From: Lysobacter luteus
GTDB lineage: Bacteria; Pseudomonadota; Gammaproteobacteria; Xanthomonadales; Xanthomonadaceae
Assembly: GCF_907164845.1 (NCBI RefSeq)
Contig: NZ_OU015430.1
Span: forward strand, 1,788,001 to 1,852,000
Direction of reading: 5' to 3'
Length of the DNA stretch: 64,000 bases
Of the stretch, positions 39,896-48,153 are shown piece after piece. Numbering within the stretch: the first letter of the stretch is position 1; every line of letters begins with the position of its first letter. A model generated the notes under the pieces. It was given only the letters and a program-made list of their open reading frames with translations. It had not been told where the DNA came from and searched no databases. A program made the position numbers and the translations under genes.

Positions 39896-40527
39896 CGTGC
39901 GTCCTCCAGTCGTTGCCGCAGGTTCCACAGGATCGAGGCGGTGGCGCCCCAGATGCGTTGCGAGGGATAGCGGAACTCGAGCACGTGCCGCATGCGGCCC
40001 TTGTACTCCAGCTCCCGGCGCTCGAGGTTGGCCGGGTCCAGCAGGAACGCCAACGGGACCTCGAATACCTCGGCCACTTCGCGCGGGTCCGGACGGGCAA
40101 CGTAGCCCGGGTCGATCACGGCGACCACCGGCAGCACCCGGAAACCGGTGATCGTCAACAGCGGATCGAGCAGGCCGACCGGCTGGATCCGACCCGGCGG
40201 CACGCCGATCTCCTCGCGGGTCTCGCGAAGCGCCGCGGCGACCGCGTCCGTGTCGTCGGGTTCGACCCGGCCTCCGGGAAAGCTGACCTGCCCGCCGTGG
40301 TGGCGCAGGTCGGCCGTGCGCAGGGTCAACACCACGCCGGTGCCTTCGCTGCGCGCGACCAGGCCGACCAGCACGGCTGCGTCGGCCAGTTCGACCGCCG
40401 GATGCAGCAGGTCGCCGATCTCCTCCCGGTTCCAGCCGTCGCCGATGGCCGGATCGTCCAACGGCCGCAGCACCGACCGCAGGCGGGTGACCTCGCCCGG
40501 CGCGTCGGCGATGCCGCCCGGGTTCAC
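39892..40527 (-). CDS. nudL: Nudix CoA pyrophosphatase NudL-like
   Basis: A 211-residue Nudix hydrolase. The UPF0035 signature LRHHGGQVSFPGGRVEPDDT is fused to the Nudix box (GGRVEPDD...ALRETREEIGV). Members cleave CoA and acyl-CoA to 3',5'-ADP and 4'-phosphopantetheine. The start is GTG at 40527 (VNPGGIADAPG), overlapping the DUF1289 stop as GTGA; the open frame runs further upstream but would overlap the whole DUF1289 gene. Its own stop overlaps sseA. Confidence 0.9.
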   Translation of the reverse strand: MNPGGIADAPGEVTRLRSVLRPLDDPAIGDGWNREEIGDLLHPAVELADAAVLVGLVARSEGTGVVLTLRTADLRHHGGQVSFPGGRVEPDDTDAVAAALRETREEIGVPPGRIQPVGLLDPLLTITGFRVLPVVAVIDPGYVARPDPREVAEVFEVPLAFLLDPANLERRELEYKGRMRHVLEFRYPSQRIWGATASILWNLRQRLEDAR

Positions 40528-40709
40528 GTGCGGGTGGCCTCGCGGGCCGGCAGCACCTCGTCCATGATCCGCGAGCGCTCGTCGTCGCCCATCTGCGACC
40601 AGCGCGCGATCTCGTCGCCGGTGCGGTGGCAACCCTCGCACAGGCCCTGCGCGTCGAGGCAGCAGACGCCGGTGCAGGGAGTGAGCATGGCAGGCAGGAA
40701 GGTCGTCAT
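40524..40709 (-). CDS. DUF1289 small cysteine-rich protein
   Basis: A 61-residue protein with the DUF1289 pattern PCTGVCCLDAQGLCEGCHRTGDEIARW. The four family cysteines likely bind zinc or a metal cluster. Function is unknown; family members often sit next to Nudix or Fe-S genes. ATG 40709 is used; ATG 40688 (MLTPCTGVC) is a possible shorter start. Neither has a strong Shine-Dalgarno. First gene of the overlapped trio with nudL and sseA. Confidence 0.87.
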   Translation of the reverse strand: MTTFLPAMLTPCTGVCCLDAQGLCEGCHRTGDEIARWSQMGDDERSRIMDEVLPAREATRT

Positions 40710-40757
40710 CGGGGACTCGACTGCGTGGCGCGGGAAATGCGTGGCGCTGAAACGGAT

Positions 40758-40817
40758 GCGCCGGCCTAGAGGCCGGCGCAAGGGTACCGCGGACGCCGCC
40801 GGGCAGGCCCGGCGGCG
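40758..40817. other. Two GC-rich hairpins between FKBP gene and DUF1289 gene
   Basis: GCGCCGGCC-TAGA-GGCCGGCGC (40758-40779) and CGCCGCCGGG-CAGG-CCCGGCGGCG (40794-40817) are perfect hairpins back to back, 9 and 10 bp. No T-run follows on either strand. They probably end or pause transcription from the FKBP gene by stem strength or Rho, or stabilise its 3' end. Confidence 0.6.
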
Positions 40818-40825
40818 GTGTCACG

Positions 40826-41509
40826 TCACTTGATGCTGACCAGCTTGACCTCGAACTGCACGGCCATGTTCGGCGGGACGCCGGTGCGCGGGTCGGCGCC
40901 ATAGGCCTGCTCGGGAGCCAGGGTGATCTCCCACTTGGAGCCGGCCTGCATCTGCAGCAGCGCCTCGCGCATCGCGGGCATCTCGACCTCGCTCACCTTC
41001 AGCGGCGGCATGGCGCGGGCCTGGGCGTTCTCGCCACGCTGGCCCCACGGGAACGGACCGGCGACCTCGAGCTGGACGGTGCTGGCCTGGGTCGGCTTGG
41101 CGCCGCTGCCGTTCTCGATCACGCGGTACTGCACGCCGCTGGGCAGCGACTTCACGCCGGCCTTGGCCTTGTTCTGCGCGATGAACGCGTCGCTGCGGGT
41201 CTTGTTCTCGGCCGAAGCCTTGTCCCATGCCGCCTTGGCCTTGGCCTGCTGGCGCTTCTGCATGTTCTCGACCGCGACGCGCAGCTGGTCGACGGGCACG
41301 GACGGGTCCTTCTTGGCGTAACCGTCCTGCAGGCCCTTGATGATGGTGTTCACGTCGAGCGCTTCGCCGCTTTCGCCGGCATTGCGGCCGAGGTCATAAC
41401 CGAGCGCGTAGCTCAGCTTGCCCTTCTCGGACGACGTGTCCTGCGCTACGGCGTGGCCCGCGGTGAGGGTCAGGGCCGCAACGGCGACCGCAATCAAACG
41501 CAACTTCAT
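40826..41509 (-). CDS. FKBP-type peptidyl-prolyl isomerase, periplasmic (Mip/FkpA-like)
   Basis: A 227-residue exported protein: signal peptide (MKLRLIAVAVAALTLTAGHAVAQ), an N-terminal dimerisation domain (KLSYALGYDLGRN, then a long Gln/Lys/Ala helix KRQQAKAKAAWDKASAENK), and a C-terminal FKBP-like domain (SGVQYRVIENGSG... WEITLAPEQAYGADPRTGVPPN). The isomerase core deviates from the classical one: where FkpA/Mip have a TGxLxDGxxFDSS-like stretch, this has VAGPFPWGQRGENAQ. Chaperone function may therefore dominate over isomerase activity. Xanthomonads have several such paralogues. Confidence 0.88.
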   Translation of the reverse strand: MKLRLIAVAVAALTLTAGHAVAQDTSSEKGKLSYALGYDLGRNAGESGEALDVNTIIKGLQDGYAKKDPSVPVDQLRVAVENMQKRQQAKAKAAWDKASAENKTRSDAFIAQNKAKAGVKSLPSGVQYRVIENGSGAKPTQASTVQLEVAGPFPWGQRGENAQARAMPPLKVSEVEMPAMREALLQMQAGSKWEITLAPEQAYGADPRTGVPPNMAVQFEVKLVSIK

Positions 41510-41728
41510 TCGGTGGAACCTCCGGTGATGACGCGAGCGGCGGCACCGCCCCGTATTGGGTTGGTCCAGCCGGTCGAACGGCCCCGGATGGACGCGCTAG
41601 GATAGCGACGCAGGGGCTTAACTGCCACTGACGTCCAGCTCAGACAACCCGGCGCCGCGCGAGTTCCACGATGCGTCGCGCCTTCATGTTCCAGCAAGAA
41701 TCCGCCCAGTCCCCGAGGGAGCTCCCGC

Positions 41729-42523
41729 ATGTCCGACACCCATGCCGCCACACCGGTGGCCATTGCCGACCGCGGCGCCGTCCGCGTCATCACCGTCGAT
41801 CGCCCGGACAAGCTGAACGCGCTGAACGCGGCCACCCTCGATGCACTCCACCAGGCGTTCGACGCCGCCGCGGCCGATGACGCCGTGCGTTGCGTGGTGC
41901 TGACCGGGTCGGGGTCGCGGGCCTTCGTCGCGGGTGCGGACATCAGCGAGATGAACACGCTCACGCCGGTCCAGGGCCGCGATTTCTCGCTGCGCGGGCA
42001 GCGGCTGATGCGCCGCATCGAGAAGATGCCCAAGCCGGTGGTCGCGATGATCAACGGTTTCGCGCTCGGTGGCGGGCTGGAGCTTGCGATGGGATGCCAC
42101 CTGCGGATCGCCGCCGACAGCGCCAAGTTGGGCCAGCCCGAGGTCAACCTGGGGCTGATCCCCGGTTTTGGTGGCACCCAGCGCCTGCTGCGCCTGGCCG
42201 GCCGGGCCGCCACCCTGGAGCTGTGCCTGGTCGGCACCCCGGTGGACGCGGCGCGGGCGCGCGAGCTGGGCATCGTCAACCGGGTGGTACCGGCCGCCGA
42301 TCTGGAAACCGAAACCATGAAGCTGGCCAACCAGCTGGCCGAGTCCGCGCCGCTGGCACTGCGCGGCGTGCTGGACTGCGTCAACGTCGGCGGCGAGTGC
42401 GCGATCGAGGAGGGCCTGGAGTACGAGACCGCGCAGTTCGGGCTCATGTTCTCGACCGATGACATGCGCGAAGGCACCGGCGCGTTCCTGGAACGTCGCA
42501 AGCCGGCTTTCGCCGGGCGCTGA
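41729..42523 (+). CDS. Enoyl-CoA hydratase
   Basis: A 264-residue crotonase with both catalytic glutamates of true hydratases: GFALGGGLELAMGCHLRIAAD and LGQPEVNLGLIPGFGGTQRLLRL. The oxyanion loop is RAFVAGADISEM. It hydrates trans-2-enoyl-CoA in fatty-acid or amino-acid breakdown. RBS GAGGGAG precedes the ATG at 41729. It is divergent from the FKBP gene across a 219-base gap in which no confident promoter was found; the next gene begins 2 bases after its stop. Confidence 0.94.
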   Translation: MSDTHAATPVAIADRGAVRVITVDRPDKLNALNAATLDALHQAFDAAAADDAVRCVVLTGSGSRAFVAGADISEMNTLTPVQGRDFSLRGQRLMRRIEKMPKPVVAMINGFALGGGLELAMGCHLRIAADSAKLGQPEVNLGLIPGFGGTQRLLRLAGRAATLELCLVGTPVDAARARELGIVNRVVPAADLETETMKLANQLAESAPLALRGVLDCVNVGGECAIEEGLEYETAQFGLMFSTDDMREGTGAFLERRKPAFAGR

Positions 42524-42524
42524 G

Positions 42525-42926
42525 GTGGACGGCATCAACGGCTGCCGCTGCGGCTGCACGTCGCGCGACGGTGCCGGCGTGCACCGTGTCGCGGCTGCAC
42601 TGGCGGTCGAGGATGTCGACCACGCGATCGAGGCCGGGCTGCTCGATTGCGAGCCGTGCCCGGATTGCAAACCCGGCTGCCAGGCGTCGGTGATCCGCGC
42701 GCGGGATGAGCGACGGGTCGCGTTGGCGGCACGCGAGCGTTTCCGCGCGCGCGAGGCGCGGCTGCAACGCCTGGCCGCGGAGCGCCATGCCCGGCGCGCA
42801 GCGCGCCCCCGCCCGGCCGCACCCGATACGTCGGCCACCGAACCCGCCCGCCCGGCCCTGCCGGCCGCCGCCGCCGCCGCACTCGCCCGCGCGCGCGCCA
42901 GGGCGGCTGGCACGCGCACCTCCTGA
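42525..42926 (+). CDS. Small Cys-rich protein of unknown function between ech and nth
   Basis: A 133-residue protein of unrecognised family. The start GTG at 42525 lies 1 base after the hydratase stop. The N-terminal half has two cysteine clusters (CRCGC and CEPCPDCKPGC) that could bind zinc. The C-terminal half is a long Arg/Ala-rich helix (RARDERRVALAARERFRAREARLQ), then Pro/Ala-rich and basic. The layout suggests a small nucleic-acid-binding or metal-binding protein, but that is inference. It reads toward nth, 6 bases later, so ech, this gene and nth are one operon. Confidence 0.65.
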   Translation: MDGINGCRCGCTSRDGAGVHRVAAALAVEDVDHAIEAGLLDCEPCPDCKPGCQASVIRARDERRVALAARERFRAREARLQRLAAERHARRAARPRPAAPDTSATEPARPALPAAAAAALARARARAAGTRTS

Positions 42927-42932
42927 GCACGC

Positions 42933-43652
42933 ATGCCCACGTCCCGACCCCGCCGCGCCATCAGGAAGCGCGCCGCCCGTTCAAGGCTGACCCGCGCCGC
43001 CATCACGGAAATGTTCGCCCGCCTGAAGCAGCTCAACCCCAGCCCGACCACCGAGCTGGAGTTCTCCTCGCCCTACGAGCTGCTGGTCGCGGTGACCTTG
43101 TCGGCGCAGGCGACCGACGTCGGCGTCAACAAGGCCACCCGCAAGCTGTTCCCGGTCGCCAACACACCGGCGCAGATCGCCGCGCTCGGCGTCGACCGGC
43201 TCAAGCCCTACATCGCCACGATCGGCCTGTTCAATACCAAGGCCACCAACGTGGTGGCGATGGCGGAACAGTTGCTCGAGCGCCACGAGGGCGAAGTGCC
43301 ACGCGACCGCGCTTCGCTCGAGGCACTGCCCGGCGTCGGACGCAAGACCGCCAACGTGGTGCTCAACACGGCGTTCGGCGAGCCGACGATGGCAGTCGAC
43401 ACCCACATCTTCCGCGTCGCCAACCGCACCGGCCTCGCGCCGGGCCGCAACGTGCGGGAGGTCGAGGACCTGCTGGTGCGGGTGATCCCCGACGAGTACC
43501 TGCACGACGCGCACCACTGGCTGATCCTGCACGGCCGCTACGTCTGCAAGGCGCGCGTGCCGGACTGCCCGCACTGCGCCATCCGCGACATCTGCCGATA
43601 CCCGGACAAGACCCGGGGCGAGCCGGTACCGGCGACCACGCCGGCAAGCTGA
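42933..43652 (+). CDS. nth: Endonuclease III
   Basis: A DNA glycosylase/AP lyase for oxidised pyrimidines. The 239-residue protein has the helix-hairpin-helix with Lys138 (LPGVGRKTANVV), catalytic Asp156 (AVDTHIFRV), and the iron-sulfur loop C205-X6-C212-X2-C215-X5-C221. A 20-residue Arg-rich N-terminus (PTSRPRRAIRKRAARSRL) is longer than in E. coli. It is the last gene of ech - Cys-rich gene - nth. Confidence 0.97.
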   Translation: MPTSRPRRAIRKRAARSRLTRAAITEMFARLKQLNPSPTTELEFSSPYELLVAVTLSAQATDVGVNKATRKLFPVANTPAQIAALGVDRLKPYIATIGLFNTKATNVVAMAEQLLERHEGEVPRDRASLEALPGVGRKTANVVLNTAFGEPTMAVDTHIFRVANRTGLAPGRNVREVEDLLVRVIPDEYLHDAHHWLILHGRYVCKARVPDCPHCAIRDICRYPDKTRGEPVPATTPAS

Positions 43653-43680
43653 GCCACCGCGCAACGCGACGAGCCGGCGG

Positions 43681-43697
43681 AGGAATGTCACATTCCT
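43681..43697. promoter_or_regulatory. Perfect palindrome upstream of the porin gene
   Basis: AGGAATGTCACATTCCT: 8-base arms around a single C, 54 bases upstream of the porin ATG. It overlaps the TGTCA core of a Pho-box half-site but is an inverted repeat rather than the direct repeat bound by PhoB. It may be an operator of another regulator. Confidence 0.35.
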
Positions 43698-43751
43698 GCA
43701 AGATTTGGCGCCTAACCTGCGCCCACTTCCCCGCTGTGACACCAGACCGTC

Positions 43752-44891
43752 ATGAAAATCACACCAAACCGTCTTGCGGCCGCGCTCATGCTGGCCAGCA
43801 TCGCGCCACTCGCCCATGCCGGTGTCCCGATCGACACCATCGGTGGTTCCGAAATCAGTTTCGAAGGCCTGGTCCAGGCCGACAGCAGCTGGTACGACAG
43901 TGACCTTGCCGACCTCGACGGCGATGCCGGCGATGGCAACGACCATGACCACGAACTGCGCCGCGCCGAGCTGGTACTCAAGGGCAAGGGGCCCGGCAAC
44001 GTGGACTGGGTGGTGGGCTACGACGCCAAGGGCGACAAGTGGCTGGACGTCAACGTCGGCTACGACTTCGGTGGTGGCCACGGCCTGACGGTCGGCCAGT
44101 TCAAGCAGCCCAACAGCCTGGAGGAGCTGTCGTCGACCAAGAACAACGACTTCATCTCCAAGGCGATGACCACCAACACCTTCGCCGTGTCGCGCCGGCT
44201 CGGTGCCGCCTATGGCTACTCGGCCGACGACTGGAGCATCACTGCAAGCAGCTTCGGCCGCGAATTGACCAGCGGCGGTGCGCACGGCGCGGGCTACGGC
44301 CTGCGCGGGACATTCGCCCCCATCCACGACGACGCCAGCATCCTGCACCTGGGCCTGTCGTACGTCGACCAGGACACTGACGCCGATACCCTGCGGCTGC
44401 GTACCCGCCCGCAGGCCGACCTGGCCGGCGTGAGGCTGGTCGATACCGGCACACTGCTCGACACCGACCGCGTGGCCACCACCGGCGTCGAGAGTTTCTG
44501 GGCGCATGGCCCGTTGAAACTGCAGGGCGAGTACATGCATGCCTCCGTCAGCAGGCACGACAACGCTGACTACACCGCCACCGGCGGCTACCTCAGCGCC
44601 GTCTACAACCTGACCGGCGAGTCGTGGGGCTACAAGTCCGGCACCCCCGGCACCGCCAAGCCGGCCGATCCGGCCCGCGGCATGTGGCAGGTGGGCCTGC
44701 GCTACGACACCATCGACCTGGACGACGGCACCGTTGAAGGCGGCCGGATGGACGCGATGACCGCGGGCGTGAACTGGTACTGGCGCAAGAACTTCAAGTT
44801 CGCGCTCAACTACGTGCAGGTCGACAGCGAGCGCCAGGGCCTCAGCGACGACCCGGACATCATCGAGACACGGCTCCAGTTCTTCTGGTAG
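43752..44891 (+). CDS. oprO: Phosphate-selective porin O/P family protein
   Basis: A 379-residue outer-membrane porin: signal peptide (MKITPNRLAAALMLASIAPLAHA), then a barrel ending in Phe-Trp (RLQFFW). Family traits are LRRAELVLKGKGPGNVDWVVGYDAKGDKW-type strands and VGQFKQPNSLEELSSTK. These porins pass phosphate or polyphosphate under phosphate limitation. Its position directly upstream of pstSCAB-phoU supports that role. A strong terminator separates it from pstS, so it has its own promoter. Gene symbol by family resemblance. Confidence 0.9.
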   Translation: MKITPNRLAAALMLASIAPLAHAGVPIDTIGGSEISFEGLVQADSSWYDSDLADLDGDAGDGNDHDHELRRAELVLKGKGPGNVDWVVGYDAKGDKWLDVNVGYDFGGGHGLTVGQFKQPNSLEELSSTKNNDFISKAMTTNTFAVSRRLGAAYGYSADDWSITASSFGRELTSGGAHGAGYGLRGTFAPIHDDASILHLGLSYVDQDTDADTLRLRTRPQADLAGVRLVDTGTLLDTDRVATTGVESFWAHGPLKLQGEYMHASVSRHDNADYTATGGYLSAVYNLTGESWGYKSGTPGTAKPADPARGMWQVGLRYDTIDLDDGTVEGGRMDAMTAGVNWYWRKNFKFALNYVQVDSERQGLSDDPDIIETRLQFFW

Positions 44892-44933
44892 CGGGAGCTT
44901 CCAGTCTCTCTCTCAATCTCCCTCCCCTGGGCA

Positions 44934-44964
44934 GGGCGCGACCAAGGTCGCGCCCTTTTTGTTT
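44934..44964 (+). terminator. Terminator after the porin gene
   Basis: Stem GGGCGCGAC (44934-44942) / GTCGCGCCC (44947-44955), loop CAAG, followed by TTTTTGTTT; 42 bases after the stop codon. Confidence 0.93.
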
Positions 44965-45024
44965 GCGCGTCCGGTACCGGCCGGGTGAACACGGCCCGCA
45001 CCGGCTGTAACAAAACCGGGCGAA

Positions 45025-45043
45025 CTGTCATATCGGCGTAACA
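45025..45043 (+). promoter_or_regulatory. Candidate Pho box before pstS
   Basis: CTGTCATATCGGCGTAACA: an exact CTGTCATA half-site, with a second weaker half-site GCGTAACA 11 bases later, the spacing PhoB uses. A further CTGTAACA lies at 45005-45012. The site is 64-82 bases upstream of the pstS ATG. Confidence 0.6.
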
Positions 45044-45106
45044 GAAACATCATTTCATGGTCGCACCCGCCGGCAGGTGCCGGCATTCCTCGTCACGGAG
45101 TTCCGA

Positions 45107-46225
45107 ATGAACACCACGCCGGCCGGCTTCAACCTCCGCACCGCCGCCCTGTCCGTTGCCCTCGCGTTCGCCGTCGCCGCTTGCGGTGGCAACGATTCCA
45201 CGCCCGCCGCCGATGCCGGCGGTTCCGCCCCGGGGGCCAGCACCGAGGCGGGCGACCAGGTCTCCGCGCAGATCACCGGTGCCGGCGCGACCTTCATCTT
45301 CCCGCTGATCTCCAAGTGGTCCGCCGACTACAACGCCGCCACCGGCCACAAGGTCAACTACCAGTCGATCGGTTCGGGCGGCGGCATCGCCCAGATCAAG
45401 GCCGGCACCGTCGACTTCGGTTCGTCCGACGCGCCGCTGTCGAGCGAGGAGCTGGCCGAGGCCGGCCTGCTGCAGTTCCCGTCGGTCATCGGCGGCGTGG
45501 TGCCGGTGGTCAACGTCAAGGGCATCGAAGCCGGCGAGCTGAAGCTTACCGGCCCGCTGCTGGCCGACATCTACCTGGGCAAGGTCAAGACCTGGAACGA
45601 CCCGGCCATCGCCGCGGTCAACCCGGGTGTCGAGCTGCCCGCCGGCAAGATCAACCTGGTGCAGCGTTCGGACGGCTCGGGCACCACCTTCAACTTCACC
45701 AACTACCTGACCAAGGTCAGCCCGGCGTGGGCGGACGCGGTCGGCGAAGGCAAGTCGGTGCAGTGGCCCGACGGCGTGGGCGGCAAGGGCAACGAGGGCG
45801 TGGCCTCCTACGTGCAGCAGATCGACGGCTCGATCGGCTATGTCGAGCTGGCTTACGCGCTGCAGAACAAGATGGCCTACGCGATGCTGCAGAACGCGGC
45901 CGGCAACTTCGTCGCGCCAAGCGCCGAGGCATTCGCCGCCGCCGCCGCGACCGCCGACTGGACCAGCGTGCAGGACTTCAACCTGGTCATCACCAACGCG
46001 CCGGGCGAGCAGGCGTGGCCGATCACCGCCACCAACTTCATCCTGATGTACGAGCAGCCCAAGGACGCCAAGCGCAGCGCCGATGCGCGTGCGTTCTTCG
46101 AGTGGGCGCTGGAAAACGGCCAGCAGCAGGCTGCGTCGCTCGACTACGTGCCGCTGCCGCCGGAGCTGGTCGGCCAGATCGAGCAGTACTGGGCCGCCGA
46201 GTTCAAGGGCGCCACCGCGCAGTAA
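45107..46225 (+). CDS. pstS: Phosphate ABC transporter substrate-binding protein PstS
   Basis: A 372-residue periplasmic phosphate-binding protein, lipid-anchored by the look of its signal (LSVALAFAVAACGG). Phosphate-site motifs are ITGAGATFIFPLISKWSADY, YQSIGSGGGIAQIKAGTVDFGSSDAPLS and RSDGSGTTFNFTNYL. It delivers phosphate to PstCA. RBS GGAG precedes the ATG at 45107; a Pho-box candidate lies upstream. A strong hairpin separates it from pstC. Confidence 0.98.
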   Translation: MNTTPAGFNLRTAALSVALAFAVAACGGNDSTPAADAGGSAPGASTEAGDQVSAQITGAGATFIFPLISKWSADYNAATGHKVNYQSIGSGGGIAQIKAGTVDFGSSDAPLSSEELAEAGLLQFPSVIGGVVPVVNVKGIEAGELKLTGPLLADIYLGKVKTWNDPAIAAVNPGVELPAGKINLVQRSDGSGTTFNFTNYLTKVSPAWADAVGEGKSVQWPDGVGGKGNEGVASYVQQIDGSIGYVELAYALQNKMAYAMLQNAAGNFVAPSAEAFAAAAATADWTSVQDFNLVITNAPGEQAWPITATNFILMYEQPKDAKRSADARAFFEWALENGQQQAASLDYVPLPPELVGQIEQYWAAEFKGATAQ

Positions 46226-46242
46226 CCGCGTCTCGTCGGACC

Positions 46243-46270
46243 GCCCCCGGATGCCACGTGCACCGGGGGC
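46243..46270 (+). other. Intercistronic hairpin between pstS and pstC
   Basis: GCCCCCGG (46243-46250) pairs with CCGGGGGC (46263-46270); with an inner TGC/GCA the stem is 11 bp with one bulged base. No T-run follows. It fits a 3'-stabilising or partial-termination element that keeps PstS in excess over the membrane subunits. Confidence 0.65.
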
Positions 46271-46300
46271 GTATTGCCGGCCAAGGAATCCGATATCCGC

Positions 46301-47260
46301 ATGAATGCCATCGCCCTCCCCGCCTCGCGCGACCACAAGGACGCCCGCAATGACCGGATGTTCCGGTACGTGCTGGTCGCCACCGTGGTGTTCGTGCTGC
46401 TGGCGCTCACCGGCGCGGCGCTGTCGATGCTCTGGGGTGGCCGCCAGGCGCTGGAGGCTTCGGGCCTCGACTTCTTCTTCAGCGCCGACTGGAACCCGGT
46501 CGAGAACCGGTACGGCGCGCTGGTGCCGATCTACGGCACCGTGGTCACCGCGATCATCGCGATGGTCATCGCAATCCCGGTGAGCTTCGGCATCGCCTTC
46601 TTCCTGACCGAGGTTGCACCGCGCTGGCTGCGTGGCCCGGTCGGCACCGCGATCGAGCTGCTCGCGGGCATTCCTTCGATCATCTACGGCATGTGGGGCC
46701 TGTTCGTGCTGGTGCCGGTGATGACCAGGTACGTCACGCCGTGGGCCAACGAGCACCTGGGCACGCTGCCGGTAATCGGCCCGCTGTTCCAGGGCCCACC
46801 GATCGGCATCGGCATGCTCACGGCCGGCATCGTGCTGGCGATCATGGTGGTGCCCTTCATCTCGTCGGTGATGCGCGAGGTGTTCCTGACGGTGCCGACC
46901 CGGCTCAAGGAGTCGGCCTATGCGCTGGGCTCCACCCGATGGGAAGTGAGCTGGGACATCGTGCTGCCCTACACCCGCTCGGCGGTGATCGGCGGCATCT
47001 TCCTCGGCCTCGGCCGTGCGCTGGGCGAGACCATGGCGGTCGCGTTCGTGATCGGCAATTCGACCCGCTTCACCGCATCGCTGCTCGAGCCGGGCACCAC
47101 CATCGCCGCACTGATCGCCAACGACTTTGGCGAAGCGACGGAGACCTACCGTTCGGCGCTGCTGCTGCTGGGCTTCGTGCTCTTCATCGTGACGTTCATC
47201 GTGCTGGCGATCGCCCGGCTGATGCTGGGCCACCTGTCGCGCAAGGAGGGCAACCGATGA
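46301..47260 (+). CDS. pstC: Phosphate ABC transporter permease PstC
   Basis: A 319-residue inner-membrane permease with about six membrane segments. Landmarks: GTVVTAIIAMVIAIPVSFGIAFFL, the EAA-like loop (REVFLTVPTRLKESAYALGSTRWE) that contacts PstB, and GLGRALGETMAVAFVIGNS. ATG at 46301 is chosen over a TTG nine codons upstream; AAGGAA lies 12 bases before it. Its stop overlaps the pstA start (ATGA). Confidence 0.97.
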   Translation: MNAIALPASRDHKDARNDRMFRYVLVATVVFVLLALTGAALSMLWGGRQALEASGLDFFFSADWNPVENRYGALVPIYGTVVTAIIAMVIAIPVSFGIAFFLTEVAPRWLRGPVGTAIELLAGIPSIIYGMWGLFVLVPVMTRYVTPWANEHLGTLPVIGPLFQGPPIGIGMLTAGIVLAIMVVPFISSVMREVFLTVPTRLKESAYALGSTRWEVSWDIVLPYTRSAVIGGIFLGLGRALGETMAVAFVIGNSTRFTASLLEPGTTIAALIANDFGEATETYRSALLLLGFVLFIVTFIVLAIARLMLGHLSRKEGNR

Positions 47261-48153
47261 CCTCGCCCGCCGCCGTCGCCGACGCGCGCCGCCAGCGCAC
47301 CGCCAACGCGCTGTACCGCCGGCGCCGCATCACCAACGCGGTGTCGCTGGTGCTCGCCTGCCTGGCGGCCGTCCTTGGCCTGCTGTTCCTGGGCTGGATC
47401 CTGTGGACGCTGGTCGCCAAGGGCCTCGGCGGAATCGACGCGGCGCTGTTCACCCAGGACACGCCGCCGCCGATGGCCGAAGGCGGCCTGCGGAATGCCT
47501 TCTTCGGCAGCGCGGTGATGTGCCTGATGGCGATCGGCATCGGCACGCCGCTGGGCATCGCCGCCGGCACATGGCTGGCCGAGTACGGCGCCGTCAGCCG
47601 CATCGGCACCGTCGTGCGCTTCGTCAACGACATCCTGCTGTCGGCGCCGTCGATCGTGCTGGGCCTGTTCGTCTACACGCTGCTGGTGATGCAGGCCGGC
47701 GGCAACTTCTCGGCGGTCGCCGGCGCGGTGTCGCTGGCCTTCATCGTGCTGCCCGTGGTGCTGCGCACCACCGACGAGATGCTGCGGCTGGTGCCCTCGC
47801 AGATGCGCGAGGCGGCACTGTCGCTTGGCGTGCCGCAATGGAAGGTCATCGTCCAGGTCATGTACCGCTCGGCCATGCCCGGCATCGTCACCGGCATCCT
47901 GCTGGCACTGGCCCGCATTTCCGGCGAGACCGCGCCGCTGCTGTTCACCGCATTCGGCAACCAGTACTGGAGCGCCGACGTGACCGGCCCGATGGCAAGC
48001 GTCCCGGTGGTGATGTACCAGTTCGCCGGCAGCCCGTACACGTCCTGGCAGGACATCGCCTGGGCCGGCGCGCTGGTACTGACCGGCTTCGTGCTGCTGA
48101 TCAGCCTGGTCGCACGCGCCATCGTCGCGCGCAAGCGGGTGAGCCATGACTGA
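47257..48153 (+). CDS. pstA: Phosphate ABC transporter permease PstA
   Basis: A 298-residue permease, partner of PstC. A basic N-terminus ([18 protein letters not shown]) precedes the first helix; other landmarks are [20 protein letters not shown], the EAA-like loop ([35 protein letters not shown] cut by short gaps) and [26 protein letters not shown] precedes its ATG, which overlaps pstC. Its end overlaps the longer pstB start. Confidence 0.97.
   Translation: MTSPAAVADARRQRTANALYRRRRITNAVSLVLACLAAVLGLLFLGWILWTLVAKGLGGIDAALFTQDTPPPMAEGGLRNAFFGSAVMCLMAIGIGTPLGIAAGTWLAEYGAVSRIGTVVRFVNDILLSAPSIVLGLFVYTLLVMQAGGNFSAVAGAVSLAFIVLPVVLRTTDEMLRLVPSQMREAALSLGVPQWKVIVQVMYRSAMPGIVTGILLALARISGETAPLLFTAFGNQYWSADVTGPMASVPVVMYQFAGSPYTSWQDIAWAGALVLTGFVLLISLVARAIVARKRVSHD

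Noticed and set aside
41510..41728. Divergent promoters between the FKBP and hydratase genes (TAGGAT 41598-41603 and its reverse)
   Set aside because: -10-like sequences exist but no acceptable -35 at proper spacing, so none was called.
45050..47233. Reverse-strand 727-codon open frame, His/Gln/Arg-rich
   Set aside because: Antisense shadow of pstS and pstC; no coherent protein features.
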